In this document: positions 18,900-28,325 of the stretch, piece by piece
Numbering within the stretch: position 1 is the stretch's first letter
Layout: each line of letters starts with the position of its first letter
Origin: Erythrobacteraceae bacterium
GTDB taxonomy: Bacteria; Pseudomonadota; Alphaproteobacteria; Sphingomonadales; Sphingomonadaceae
Reading direction: 5' to 3'
Length of the DNA: 64,000 nt
Assembly (NCBI GenBank): GCA_027489065.1
Contig: JAIYAM010000035.1
Coordinates: 1-64,000 of the forward strand
The notes under the pieces: model-generated
Seen by the model: the letters and a program-made list of their open reading frames with translations, nothing else
The model's database searches: none
Told to the model about the DNA's origin: nothing
Made by a program: the position numbers and the translations under genes

Positions 18900-19271
18900 T
18901 CAGAACAGCCTTGCCCCGAGCGGCACCGCGCTGTCAGGCTGGAACAGCACCACGCGCCCTTCGGCATCGGGGAAGCCCAGCGTCAGCACCTCGGACATGA
19001 ACTTGCCGATCTGGCGCGGCGGGAAGTTGACCACGGCGGCGACCATCCGGCCCTCCAGCGCCTCGGGCGCGTAGAGCTCTGCGACCTGCGCCGAGGAGCG
19101 CTTGACGCCCACCCCCTCGCCGAAGTCGATGGTAAGCTTCAAGGAGGGCTTCCGCGCCTCGGGGAACGGCTCGGCGCGGATGATCCGCCCGGCGCGGATG
19201 TCGACCTTGAGGAAGTCGTCGAAGGTGATGGCTGCGGCCGGCGGCGCGGCGGGATCGTGGACGAGGTGCAT
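18900..19271 (-). CDS. csaA: CsaA-like tRNA-binding protein / export-related chaperone
   Basis: ITFDDFLKVDIRAGRIIRAEPFPEARKPSLKLTIDFG ... VVNFPPRQIGKFMSEVLTLG. Confidence 0.88.
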   Translation of the reverse strand: MHLVHDPAAPPAAAITFDDFLKVDIRAGRIIRAEPFPEARKPSLKLTIDFGEGVGVKRSSAQVAELYAPEALEGRMVAAVVNFPPRQIGKFMSEVLTLGFPDAEGRVVLFQPDSAVPLGARLF

Positions 19272-19367
19272 GGGAGCAAGGCTACTCCCGATAGGTTGCA
19301 TTTGACAATCCATCGCGCCTCTTGCAGCAAGGCCGCCGGAGAGCTTTCTTCGCAAGGGGATCAATCG

Positions 19368-19817
19368 ATGCAAGCGCAAATGCTCGCGCCCGCCGCCGTG
19401 CTGGTGGTGTGGTCGCTCGTCATGCTGTTCTGGATGGCGGGCGTCCGCCTGCCGGCGTTGAAGAAGGCCGGGATCGACCTCGGCGCACGGCCCGGCGGAC
19501 GCGGGCAGGATCTGGAAGGGCAGGTCGCCCCGCCGATCAACTGGCCCGCACACAATTACAGCCACCTGATGGAACAGCCCACGGTGTTCTATCCCACCGT
19601 CGTGATCCTCGCGATCATGGGCGCAGGTCCGGTCGATGTGGCGCTGGCATGGACCTATGTCGCGCTCCGGATTGTCCATTCGATCTGGCAGGCGACGGTC
19701 AACAAGGTGCCGGTCCGCTTCCTGCTGTTCATCACCTCGACCTTGGCGCTGCTCGCTCTGGCGATCCGCGCGGTGATGGCGACCGCCTTCGCCGACCCTT
19801 CGGCCCTGCCCATCTAA
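19368..19817 (+). CDS. MAPEG family membrane protein
   Basis: Four hydrophobic helices; NYSHLMEQPTVFYPTVVIL; similar to the next gene. Confidence 0.82.
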   Translation: MQAQMLAPAAVLVVWSLVMLFWMAGVRLPALKKAGIDLGARPGGRGQDLEGQVAPPINWPAHNYSHLMEQPTVFYPTVVILAIMGAGPVDVALAWTYVALRIVHSIWQATVNKVPVRFLLFITSTLALLALAIRAVMATAFADPSALPI

Positions 19818-19827
19818 GGACACGACC

Positions 19828-20256
19828 ATGATCGGAATGGACATTCTTCAACCCGTCGTCGCGCTGCTGGCGTGGACGATGGTGATGTGGGTGTGGATGT
19901 ACGCCACCCGCATCCCGGCAATGCTCAAGGCGGGGATCGATGCCAAGGGCATGGTCGGCTCGACCGGGGCTTCCTTGCGCGCCCAGCTGCCCGACACCGT
20001 CAGCTGGAAGGCCGACAACTACAACCACCTCCACGAGGCGCCGACGCTGTTCTACGCGGTGGCGATCGTGCTGGCGATCATCAGCGAGGGTGACGGGCTG
20101 AACACCACGCTCGCCTGGGCCTATGTTGGCTTGCGGGTGGCGCACTCCATCCTGCAGGCGACCGTCAACAAGGTGGCGATCCGCTTCGCGCTGTTCGCGC
20201 TGTCTTCGCTGGTGCTGATGGCGCTGATCCTGCACGCGGGGATTGCTGTTTTCTAG
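19828..20256 (+). CDS. MAPEG family membrane protein (tandem paralog)
   Basis: NYNHLHEAPTLFYAVAIVLAI...AYVGLRVAHSILQATVNKVAIRF, colinear with 19368-19817. Confidence 0.82.
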   Translation: MIGMDILQPVVALLAWTMVMWVWMYATRIPAMLKAGIDAKGMVGSTGASLRAQLPDTVSWKADNYNHLHEAPTLFYAVAIVLAIISEGDGLNTTLAWAYVGLRVAHSILQATVNKVAIRFALFALSSLVLMALILHAGIAVF

Positions 20257-20278
20257 GGTAGCGTTTGCCCACCCCTAA

Positions 20279-20342
20279 CCCCTCCCGCCTGCGGGAGGGG
20301 GACTGATAGCGCGACCTTCTCCCCTCCCGCTTGCGGGAGGGG
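20279..20342. repeat. Pair of REP-like palindromes CCCCTCCCGC-YT-GCGGGAGGGG
   Basis: Perfect 10-bp stems at 20279-20300 and 20321-20342, intergenic. Confidence 0.85.
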
Positions 20343-20362
20343 CCGGGGGTGGGCCCTTGGCC

Positions 20363-21331
20363 TTACTCCGCCGCTTCCGCCTGCACTTCGTGCGCCCGCG
20401 CCGCGAGGAAGCGTTCGCCGTCGAGTGCGGCCATGCAGCCCATGCCTGCCGCCGTCACTGCCTGACGATAGACGTGATCGGTCACGTCGCCCGCGGCAAA
20501 GACGCCGGGGATCGATGTCTTGGGCGTGCCGGGCTCGGTGAGCAGATAACCGCTCTCGTCCATCGGCAGCTTGCCGACGAACAGCGAGGTCGCCGGCGCG
20601 TGGCCGATGGCGACGAAGGCTCCGTCGACTTCCAGCGTCGAGGCTTCGCCCGTCACCGTGTCGGTCAGCGCGAGGTGGTGGAGCATGCCGTTCTCGCCCG
20701 CCTCGAAGCTGTCGACCGCCTTGTTCCACAGCACCGTGATCTTGGGGTGGGCGAACAAGCGCTCCTGAAGGATCCGCTCGGCACGGAGGCTGTCGCGGCG
20801 GTGGATCAGGGTCACGTCGTCGGAATGGTTGGTGAGGTAGAGCGCCTCTTCGACCGCAGTGTTGCCGCCGCCGATCACCGCGACCTTCTTGCCGCGGTAG
20901 AAGAACCCGTCGCAGGTCGCGCAGGCCGAAACGCCCTTGCCGCCCAGCGCCATCTCGCCCGGAACGCCCAGCCACTTGGCCTGCGCGCCGGTGCAGATCA
21001 CCACGCAATCGGCGATGTATTCATCCCCGCTGTCACCGATCGCACGGAACGGCGAGCCGTGATCGAGATCGACGCTGACGATCGTGTCCCAGATCATGCG
21101 CGTGCCGACGTGCTCGGCCTGGGCGCGCATTTCCTCCATCAGCCACGGACCCTGCACCACGTCGCGAAAACCGGGGTAGTTCTCGACATCGGTGGTGATG
21201 GTGAGCTGGCCGCCGGGCTGGAGGCCCTGCACGACGATCGGTTCCAGCATCGCGCGCGCGGCATAGATCGCGGCGGAGTAGCCCGCCGGGCCGGAGCCGA
21301 TGATGAGCATCTTGGTGGTGTGGGTGGCCAT
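20363..21331 (-). CDS. trxB: Thioredoxin-disulfide reductase
   Basis: MLIIGSGPAGYSAAIYAARA, SACATCDGFFYRGK redox motif. Confidence 0.96.
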   Translation of the reverse strand: MATHTTKMLIIGSGPAGYSAAIYAARAMLEPIVVQGLQPGGQLTITTDVENYPGFRDVVQGPWLMEEMRAQAEHVGTRMIWDTIVSVDLDHGSPFRAIGDSGDEYIADCVVICTGAQAKWLGVPGEMALGGKGVSACATCDGFFYRGKKVAVIGGGNTAVEEALYLTNHSDDVTLIHRRDSLRAERILQERLFAHPKITVLWNKAVDSFEAGENGMLHHLALTDTVTGEASTLEVDGAFVAIGHAPATSLFVGKLPMDESGYLLTEPGTPKTSIPGVFAAGDVTDHVYRQAVTAAGMGCMAALDGERFLAARAHEVQAEAAE

Positions 21332-21390
21332 GGGTAGCGTTGCCTCGGGTGAAACTCAGGTCTGCGATATGGGCATTCCGGCCGCGATTG

Positions 21391-22203
21391 TCACGCCACC
21401 AGCTTGGCGATGAGACGCGCTTTTCTTGCCTCGTCCACACCTAAGATTGTGTCGAGATAGGTATCGAGCGAACCGTGATCGCGTGTCACTTCTGCGATGT
21501 ACGTCTCTATATATTCAGGAAGAACGCCCATCAGGTTGTGCAGCGCCTCGGGGTCGATCCTGCCGTAATGCCCCATGCGGGGGAGCGACTGGCGTTCGAG
21601 CACGTGGCGCGTGGGCGCATCGTTGGTGAGCAGGAACTCGGCGATGTAATCGTCCGGGTGGACGCCGAGCACGTGGAGCAACAGGCTCGCGGCGATGCCG
21701 GTGCGGTCCTTGCCGGCAAAGCAATGGACGAGGCTGCCGCCCTCGTTGGCGTCCAGAGCGTTGAAATATTCGCGGAACACCCAGATCATCGCCGGGTTGA
21801 CCGGCATGCGGGTATAGACCGCCAGCATCCGCTCGCGCGCCTTCTCGGGGGTCATCACCACCGTGCCGCCCCCGCCCTCATGCGGCGGCGAGTTGCTGGT
21901 CTCGCCGTCATAGGCGATCACCTGGGCTGCGAACTGGGGATGGCGGCGGCAGGGAAAGCCCTCGCGCTCGCTCACCCCGCGCAGATCGATCACGGTGCGG
22001 ATATCGAGCGCGTGGAGTAGCGCCAGATCCTCGTCCGAGGCCTCCATGTGCTGGCCCGACCGCAGCAGCAGCCCGGTCTTCACCCGGCCCCCGCCCGACG
22101 TCGTATAGCCGCCATAATCGCGAAGATTATGAATGCCTTGGGTGACGTAGAAGGGGCCGATGCGGGCGCCGTCGGCCGGCTGCCTGAGAGAATCGCTGGT
22201 CAT
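21391..22203 (-). CDS. Tyrosine/serine protein phosphatase (dual-specificity type)
   Basis: GIHNLRDYGGYTT, signature SLVHCFAGKDRTGIAASLLL. Confidence 0.9.
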   Translation of the reverse strand: MTSDSLRQPADGARIGPFYVTQGIHNLRDYGGYTTSGGGRVKTGLLLRSGQHMEASDEDLALLHALDIRTVIDLRGVSEREGFPCRRHPQFAAQVIAYDGETSNSPPHEGGGGTVVMTPEKARERMLAVYTRMPVNPAMIWVFREYFNALDANEGGSLVHCFAGKDRTGIAASLLLHVLGVHPDDYIAEFLLTNDAPTRHVLERQSLPRMGHYGRIDPEALHNLMGVLPEYIETYIAEVTRDHGSLDTYLDTILGVDEARKARLIAKLVA

Positions 22204-22366
22204 CGCGGAGGACCCTTACAGGCGTTCGGGAGAGGGGCAAGCCGGGCACGCGCCCGCCTCAGGGCAAGCCCCTAGGGCATATTGCGAGGGGGCGCGGCAG
22301 GCAGGCTGACACGGGTGCGTGGTTAATCGTGCATTTCCCATCCCTCGAAACCGCAGCAGACCCTCC

Positions 22367-22828
22367 ATGGCCCGCATCCTGATTGCCGATGACGACGAGC
22401 TGATCGCCGAACTGGCGAGCGAGGTGCTGATCGATGCGGGCCACGCCTGCGGCTGGGTGACCAGCGCGGCCGCCGCCTGGACCTGCGTGCAGAAGAAGCG
22501 TCCCGATCTGCTGCTGCTCGATCAGGGGATGCCCGGCGAATCCGGCATCACCCTGCTGCGCCGCCTGCGCCGCTCGCCCGAGCTTTACGATCTGCCGGTG
22601 ATGATGTTCACCGCGATGCACGGCGACGAGGACAAGGCGCAGGCGATCTTCGCCGGCGCGCAGGACTTCCTCTCCAAGCCTTTCGAGCCCTTCGATCTGG
22701 TGCGGCGGGTCAATCGCCAGATCCGCCTGCGGGGCGACCGGCCGCGCCATGTCGATCTGCGCGAGGCGGTGGTCCCCGATCCCCACCGCGCCGTGCTGCC
22801 GAGAGAGGCCTATCGCCGGGTGCTCTAG
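22367..22828 (+). CDS. Single-domain response regulator
   Basis: MARILIADDDELIAELAS ... LLLLDQGMPGESG ... FLSKPFEPFDLVRRV. Confidence 0.9.
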   Translation: MARILIADDDELIAELASEVLIDAGHACGWVTSAAAAWTCVQKKRPDLLLLDQGMPGESGITLLRRLRRSPELYDLPVMMFTAMHGDEDKAQAIFAGAQDFLSKPFEPFDLVRRVNRQIRLRGDRPRHVDLREAVVPDPHRAVLPREAYRRVL

Positions 22829-24522
22829 GCGGCCGCAGATGCCCTCGTCATGGGGCTCTGCCCGGCGAGCAGCCCGCGCCCGATCACCTGCGCCTGGATC
22901 TCGGCGGCACCCTCGAAGATGTTGAGGATCCGCGCGTCGCACAGCACCCGGCTGATCGGGTATTCGAGCGCATAGCCGTTGCCGCCGTGGATCTGCACCG
23001 CGTTGTCCGCCGCGCTCCACGCGACGCGAGCGGCGAGCAGCTTCGCCATTCCCGCCTCGATATCGCAGCGCGTGCCGGTGTCCTTGGCGCGCGCGGCGGC
23101 ATAGGTGAGCTCCCTCGCCATGACGATCTCGGCGGCCATCAGCGCCAGCTTGTCCGCGACCCGCGGGAAGGTGACCAGCGCCTCGCCGAACTGCTTCCTC
23201 CCCAGCGCATAGTCCAGCGCGAGGTCGAAGGCGTTCCACGCCACGCCGATCGCGCGCGCCGCCGTCTGGATGCGCGCGCCTTCGAAGGTGCGCATCAGCT
23301 GCTTGAAGCCCTGCCCCTCGCGCCCGCCGAGCAGGCCGTCGGCGGCGACCGCAAAGCCATCGAGCCCCAGCGCATATTCCTTCATGCCCCGGTAGCCGAG
23401 CACCCCGATCTCGCTCCCCTCGATCCCAGCGTCGGGGAACGGCGCGCTGTCCGTGCCGCGGGTCTTTGCCGCGAGCAGCATCGAAAGTCCCGCATAGCCC
23501 GGCGTGCCCGCATCGGTGCGCACCAGCATGGTCATGAGGTCGGCGCGTGCGGCGTGGGTGATCCAGGTCTTGGCGCCCGTCACGGCCCACGCGCCGTCCG
23601 GCTGGCGCTCGGCGCGGGTGCGCACCGCGGCGAGGTCAGATCCGGTGTCGGGTTCGGTGAATACCGCGGTCGGCAGGCACGATCCGTCGGCGATGCGGGG
23701 GAGCCAATGCGCCTTCTGCTGCGGCGTGCCGTTCTCGGCTATGAGTTCGCCGGCGATCTCGCTGCGGGTGCCGAGGCTGCCGGCACAGATCCAGCCGCGC
23801 GAGAGTTCCTCCGAGACCACCGCCATCGCCAGCTTGCCGAGGCCGAGCCCGCCATGCTCTTCGGGAATGCACACGCCGAACACGCCGAGCGCGGCCATTG
23901 CGGCGATCACGCTGTCGGGGATCAGCGCATCGGCGAGGTGCCACTGGTGCGCGTGGGGCGTGATCGCTTCGGCGGTGAAGGCGCGCAACTGTTCGCGCAC
24001 GAGGTCCAGCGCATCGTCGCCCCCCAAGCCTCCTAGCGCCTCGTCGGGGCGAACGCCGTCCGCCAGCAGCGCGGCATAGGCGGTGCGGGTCTCGGGCGTG
24101 CTGCCCTCGGCGAGAAAGCGCGCCGCCGCCGGGTGGGCGGCAAAGGCGCGCGCGGCATCCGCCGTGCCGAGGCCCGAAGGGCGCACGATCTCGCTCGCGC
24201 TCATCGGCAATCCGCTGGCGATCTGCGCGCAATATTCGCCGAAGCCGATCCTCAGGGTCAGCTCCTCGACCGCGCCGAAGCGGCCCGCCTTCTCGGCGCG
24301 CACCGCCCAGTCGAGCGTCGCTTCCATTGCGGCGATGCTGGCCGCTACCCAGGCAAAGCCGTGGACGCGGTGCTGCTCGCGGGCGAGCAAAGCGGGATCG
24401 GGCGCGCCGCCGGGAGCCACCGCCGCGGCCGTCGCCACACGCACCGCCTCACCATAGGCACGCGCCGCCACAAGGCTGTCACGCGCCGCCGTGATCCATT
24501 CGCTGGTCGAACTGTCGGTCAT
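22825..24522 (-). CDS. Acyl-CoA dehydrogenase with extended N-terminal domain (possibly methylsuccinyl-CoA dehydrogenase-like)
   Basis: Acyl-CoA dehydrogenase motifs (FTEPDTGSDLAAVRT, AVQIHGGNGYALEYPISRVLCDARILNIFEGAAEIQ) plus about 170-aa N-terminal domain with FGEYCAQIASGLPMSASEIVRPSGLG. Confidence 0.85.
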   Translation of the reverse strand: MTDSSTSEWITAARDSLVAARAYGEAVRVATAAAVAPGGAPDPALLAREQHRVHGFAWVAASIAAMEATLDWAVRAEKAGRFGAVEELTLRIGFGEYCAQIASGLPMSASEIVRPSGLGTADAARAFAAHPAAARFLAEGSTPETRTAYAALLADGVRPDEALGGLGGDDALDLVREQLRAFTAEAITPHAHQWHLADALIPDSVIAAMAALGVFGVCIPEEHGGLGLGKLAMAVVSEELSRGWICAGSLGTRSEIAGELIAENGTPQQKAHWLPRIADGSCLPTAVFTEPDTGSDLAAVRTRAERQPDGAWAVTGAKTWITHAARADLMTMLVRTDAGTPGYAGLSMLLAAKTRGTDSAPFPDAGIEGSEIGVLGYRGMKEYALGLDGFAVAADGLLGGREGQGFKQLMRTFEGARIQTAARAIGVAWNAFDLALDYALGRKQFGEALVTFPRVADKLALMAAEIVMARELTYAAARAKDTGTRCDIEAGMAKLLAARVAWSAADNAVQIHGGNGYALEYPISRVLCDARILNIFEGAAEIQAQVIGRGLLAGQSPMTRASAAA

Positions 24523-24913
24523 GGCAGCGGTTGCTAGCAGAGCCCGGGGCCGCATGCGAACCCTTCAAATTATTGCAGGTTTGCATGCTTATCGGCAATA
24601 TTGTTGCTTCCGGGTGACACCCCGAAGCGAAAAGCTTTCCAAGACCCCATTATCAAATGTTTCCCCCTTACCACGATGGGTCGCAAAGGTAATACTGGCC
24701 CCTGCGCTAATCATTTTGATGGGCGCAAACGGGGGGGCGGCAGACACGGGGCGAACAGCCCGGCTGACCGAAACTCGTGCAGGAAGGACCGACAGGGTCC
24801 GCCCCGGGTGAGCCGCAGGCTCGCTCACGGCGGAGCACCTGGCGATGAAGGACCGACGCCGCCGCGTGCGGTCTCGAACCGCTCCATGGCTTGTATCTCG
24901 CGAGGTAAACAAG

Positions 24914-27900
24914 ATGCGTATCAAGAACTCGACACTCCACATGTCCTCGCTCCCGGCGCTCGCCGCGGCGATGATCGTCGCCGGCGTCGCCGCCGCGCCC
25001 GCTTACGCTCAGGACAGCGTGGCCGAAGAGGGCGCCACCACCGCAGAGGATGGCAAGCCGATCGTCGTCACCGGTTCACGCATCGCCCGCGATCCCAACG
25101 CCACTGCCCCGCTGCCGATCAGCACGGTCGACGCGACCGACCTCAAGAATTTCGGCGGCAGCGATCCCACCGCCGCGCTGCGCACGATCCCTGCGCTGAT
25201 CTCTTCGGGCACGGTTGCCGATTCGATCGAACGGGGAGCCGGCGGCGTGGGTCAGGCCACGCTGAACCTGCGCCAATTGGGCGCGAACCGCACGCTGGTG
25301 CTGGTTGACGGCTGGCGGCACGTGTCGGGTGTGGCCGGTTCGCAGACGGTCGACGTCTCGACCATCCCGCGCGCTCTGATCGAGCGCGTGGAAGTGCTCA
25401 CCGGCGGCGCTTCGGCGATCTATGGCGCGGACGCGGTGACCGGCGTGGTCAACTACGTCCTCAAGAAGGATTACGAGGGCGTCTGGCTCGACGGTCAGAT
25501 GGGCATCTCTTCGCGGGGCGACGGCCGCAGCGCGCGGATCGAAGGTCTGGTCGGCCAGAATTTCGCGGACGGGCGCGGCAACATCACCTTCGCGGCGGGC
25601 TACACCAAGGACGACGAGATCCTGATGGGTGACCGCGCCTTCACGCGCGACAACGGCCGCGGGAACAACTCGACCACCTACGAGAACCCGCTGCTGCGCT
25701 TCCAGAAGGGCGACATCAACCCGACGACCATGCCGAACTTCGCCCGCTTCTTCACGGTCGGCGGGCCGGGCGTCTTCCGCTATGGTGAATCGATCCCCAG
25801 CGCAGCCGACTTCGCCACCAGTTTCCGTGACGCGTTCGGAACCACGCCGACGCTGACCGCTGCCGAACAGGCGCTGATCGCCCGCACCAACGGCGTGCCC
25901 GGCTTCGTCATCGGCCGTGACCCCAAGTTCGCCATCTCGGCCAACTCGGGCCTCGTCTTCCGCCGCGACTTCAACTTCTTCACCGCCGACATCAACAATA
26001 ACGGCGTCCCCGATTGCGATGAAAGCTACATCGGGCAGACCGGCTTTGGCGGCGGCGGGTGCTATGTCACCACCCCGGGCGGCGGCGTGAAGATCTTCCA
26101 GGACGGCATCGTTTCGACGCCTTCCAACCAGTTCGGCGGCGACGGCGCGGTCGAGCGCACCAACGAACAGTCGCTCATCCCGGGCTCGGAACGCATCTAC
26201 GCCAATCTGCGCACCAGCTTCGAATTCTCGGACGCGGCGCGGGTGTGGGTCGATGCCAAGTATGCGCGCAACACCGCGATCGATCGCAACAACTACAACT
26301 CGTTCTACGACAGCCTGCTGATCTTCGCCGACAACCCGTTCATTCCGCAGGTCCTGCGGGCTGACGCCACGGCCGCCCGCGGTCTGCGGATCAGCCGCGA
26401 CTTCCTCGATCTGGGTGCCGGCATCACCGAATCGAAGCGTCAGACCTATCGCCTCGTCGGCGGTATCGACGGTGAAATCACGCCGCACCTCAGCTACCAG
26501 CTGGTCGGCAACTACGGCCGGACCGACAACAAGACGACCGACCGCAATTCGGTGCTCTATGATCGTCTGTTCGCGGCGATCGACGTGGTCCAAGGCCCGA
26601 ACGGCCCGACCTGCCGCTCGACCCTCAACCCGACGGCGGCAGCGCACCCGGGATCGCAATTCTTCCCGGTCATCCGCGGCGGCTTCTTCACCTTCACGCC
26701 GGGCGCGAACAGCGGCTGCGTGCCGGTCAACCTGTTCAACGGCGTCAATTCGGTGACGCCGCAGGCAGCAAACTGGATCACCACGCCGACCACCACCAAC
26801 GCACGGCTCGAACAGACCGTCGTCACCGGCATGCTGAACGGCGACACTGGCGGCTTCTTCAATCTGCCGGGCGGACCGATCGGCTTCTCGGCGGGCGCCG
26901 AATACCGCAAGGAGAAGTCGAACACCGTCTTCGATCCGCTGGTGCTCGGTCTGCTGCCGGCGGGTTCGCCCGCCGGTGCCGCCGGAACCTTCATCGGCAA
27001 CATCTCGGCCAACCAGTCGCTGGTCTTCGACGCGACCCGTACCCAGAACGCCGGCGGTTCCTTCGATGTCAAGGAAGTGTTCGGCGAGCTGAACATCCCG
27101 CTGCTGGCCGACAAGCCGTTCTTCGAGGAACTGACCATCGGTGCGGCGGGCCGCTATGCCGACTACTCGACCGTGGGCGGCAACTTCACCTGGAACGTCA
27201 ACGGCGTGTGGGCACCGGTGCGCGATCTGCGCCTGCGCGGCAGCTACGCCCAAGCCATCCGTGCACCCAACATCTCCGAACTGTTCAGCCCGCAGCAGAC
27301 TGCGTTCTTCCGTCCGAGCGACCCGTGCACGCAGGCCAACATCAACCGCCTGCTCGCCACCAATGATCCGGCAGCCCAGAACCGGCTCAACAACTGCCGG
27401 GCGGACGGCGTACCTGCAGGCTTCGTCGACCCGCTGACCGCACGCTTCGCGGGCACGTCGGGCGGCAACCCGAACCTCAAGGAGGAAAAGGCCACGACCT
27501 TCACCGTGGGTGCGGTGGTCCAGCCGCGCTGGATCCCGGGCCTGTCGTTCTCGGCAGACTACTACTCGATCGAGATCGAGGACGCCATTTCGGCCGTCCC
27601 CGCGCAGGATATCGTCAATACCTGCTACGACCTGCCGACCTTCCCGAACGACTTCTGCGCACTGTTCACCCGCAACCGCGATGCGACCTCGCCCACCTTC
27701 CTCGGGTTCAACAACCTGCGCCAGGTGCAGATCAACTTCGCGAAGCTCGAAACCCGTGGGGTGGACTTCCAGGCCAACTACGCGTTCAGCCTGGGCAAGA
27801 ACAACTTCAACCTGCAGGTGGTGGGCAACTGGACAGAGCGGCTCAATCGCTTCTTCGATCCGGTGCGCACCGACTTCGTCAACCCCGGCCTGCGCGAGCT

Positions 27901-28225
27901 GGGTGCCCCCGAATGGTCGGGCTTCGGCTCGGTGACCTGGAACCGCGGCGATCTCTCGGTGAACTACGGGGTGCAGTACATCCAGTCGACCGCAGCCGCT
28001 TCGGTGATGCAGATCGAGCGCATCGAGAGCGAATTCGGCCCGGCCGGTTTCGCCCCCGACTACTGGATCCACAACGTCGCCTTCAACTTCGACGCCACCG
28101 AGAACTTCACGATCTACGGCGGCATCAACAACCTGACCGACGAGGAACCCTACCTGTCGAGCTCGGCGTACCCGGTTTCGGGCATGGGCCGCAGCTTCTT
28201 CATCGGGGTGACCGCCCGCTATTGA
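24914..28225 (+). CDS. TonB-dependent receptor
   Basis: Plug (IVVTGSRIARDPNATAPLPISTV), YGADAVTGVVNYVLKKDY, C-terminal ...FFIGVTARY. Confidence 0.95.
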   Translation: MRIKNSTLHMSSLPALAAAMIVAGVAAAPAYAQDSVAEEGATTAEDGKPIVVTGSRIARDPNATAPLPISTVDATDLKNFGGSDPTAALRTIPALISSGTVADSIERGAGGVGQATLNLRQLGANRTLVLVDGWRHVSGVAGSQTVDVSTIPRALIERVEVLTGGASAIYGADAVTGVVNYVLKKDYEGVWLDGQMGISSRGDGRSARIEGLVGQNFADGRGNITFAAGYTKDDEILMGDRAFTRDNGRGNNSTTYENPLLRFQKGDINPTTMPNFARFFTVGGPGVFRYGESIPSAADFATSFRDAFGTTPTLTAAEQALIARTNGVPGFVIGRDPKFAISANSGLVFRRDFNFFTADINNNGVPDCDESYIGQTGFGGGGCYVTTPGGGVKIFQDGIVSTPSNQFGGDGAVERTNEQSLIPGSERIYANLRTSFEFSDAARVWVDAKYARNTAIDRNNYNSFYDSLLIFADNPFIPQVLRADATAARGLRISRDFLDLGAGITESKRQTYRLVGGIDGEITPHLSYQLVGNYGRTDNKTTDRNSVLYDRLFAAIDVVQGPNGPTCRSTLNPTAAAHPGSQFFPVIRGGFFTFTPGANSGCVPVNLFNGVNSVTPQAANWITTPTTTNARLEQTVVTGMLNGDTGGFFNLPGGPIGFSAGAEYRKEKSNTVFDPLVLGLLPAGSPAGAAGTFIGNISANQSLVFDATRTQNAGGSFDVKEVFGELNIPLLADKPFFEELTIGAAGRYADYSTVGGNFTWNVNGVWAPVRDLRLRGSYAQAIRAPNISELFSPQQTAFFRPSDPCTQANINRLLATNDPAAQNRLNNCRADGVPAGFVDPLTARFAGTSGGNPNLKEEKATTFTVGAVVQPRWIPGLSFSADYYSIEIEDAISAVPAQDIVNTCYDLPTFPNDFCALFTRNRDATSPTFLGFNNLRQVQINFAKLETRGVDFQANYAFSLGKNNFNLQVVGNWTERLNRFFDPVRTDFVNPGLRELGAPEWSGFGSVTWNRGDLSVNYGVQYIQSTAAASVMQIERIESEFGPAGFAPDYWIHNVAFNFDATENFTIYGGINNLTDEEPYLSSSAYPVSGMGRSFFIGVTARY

Positions 28226-28247
28226 GCATAGCCTCAGGCTGAATCAG

Positions 28248-28281
28248 AAGGCCCGGCCCGCGACACGCGTGGCCGGGCCTT
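28248..28281 (+). terminator. Hairpin terminator downstream of TonB-dependent receptor
   Basis: AAGGCCCGGCC / GGCCGGGCCTT perfect 11-bp stem. Confidence 0.75.
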
Positions 28282-28293
28282 CGCATTTCCGCT

Positions 28294-28320
28294 CCCCTTC
28301 CGCCTGCGGGAAGGGGCCGG
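28294..28320. repeat. REP-like palindrome variant CCCCTTCCGCCTGCGGGAAGGGG
   Basis: Variant of the 20279-20342 palindromes, followed by the same GGCCGG tail. Confidence 0.7.
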
Positions 28321-28325
28321 GAGAC

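Noticed and set aside
24523-24913. Cobalamin riboswitch upstream of the TonB receptor
   Set aside because: No recognisable B12-box or conserved core; kept only as an unspecified structured leader.
25076-28072. 998-aa minus-strand ORF opposite the TonB receptor
   Set aside because: Low-complexity Arg/Asp-rich antisense frame typical of high-GC DNA.
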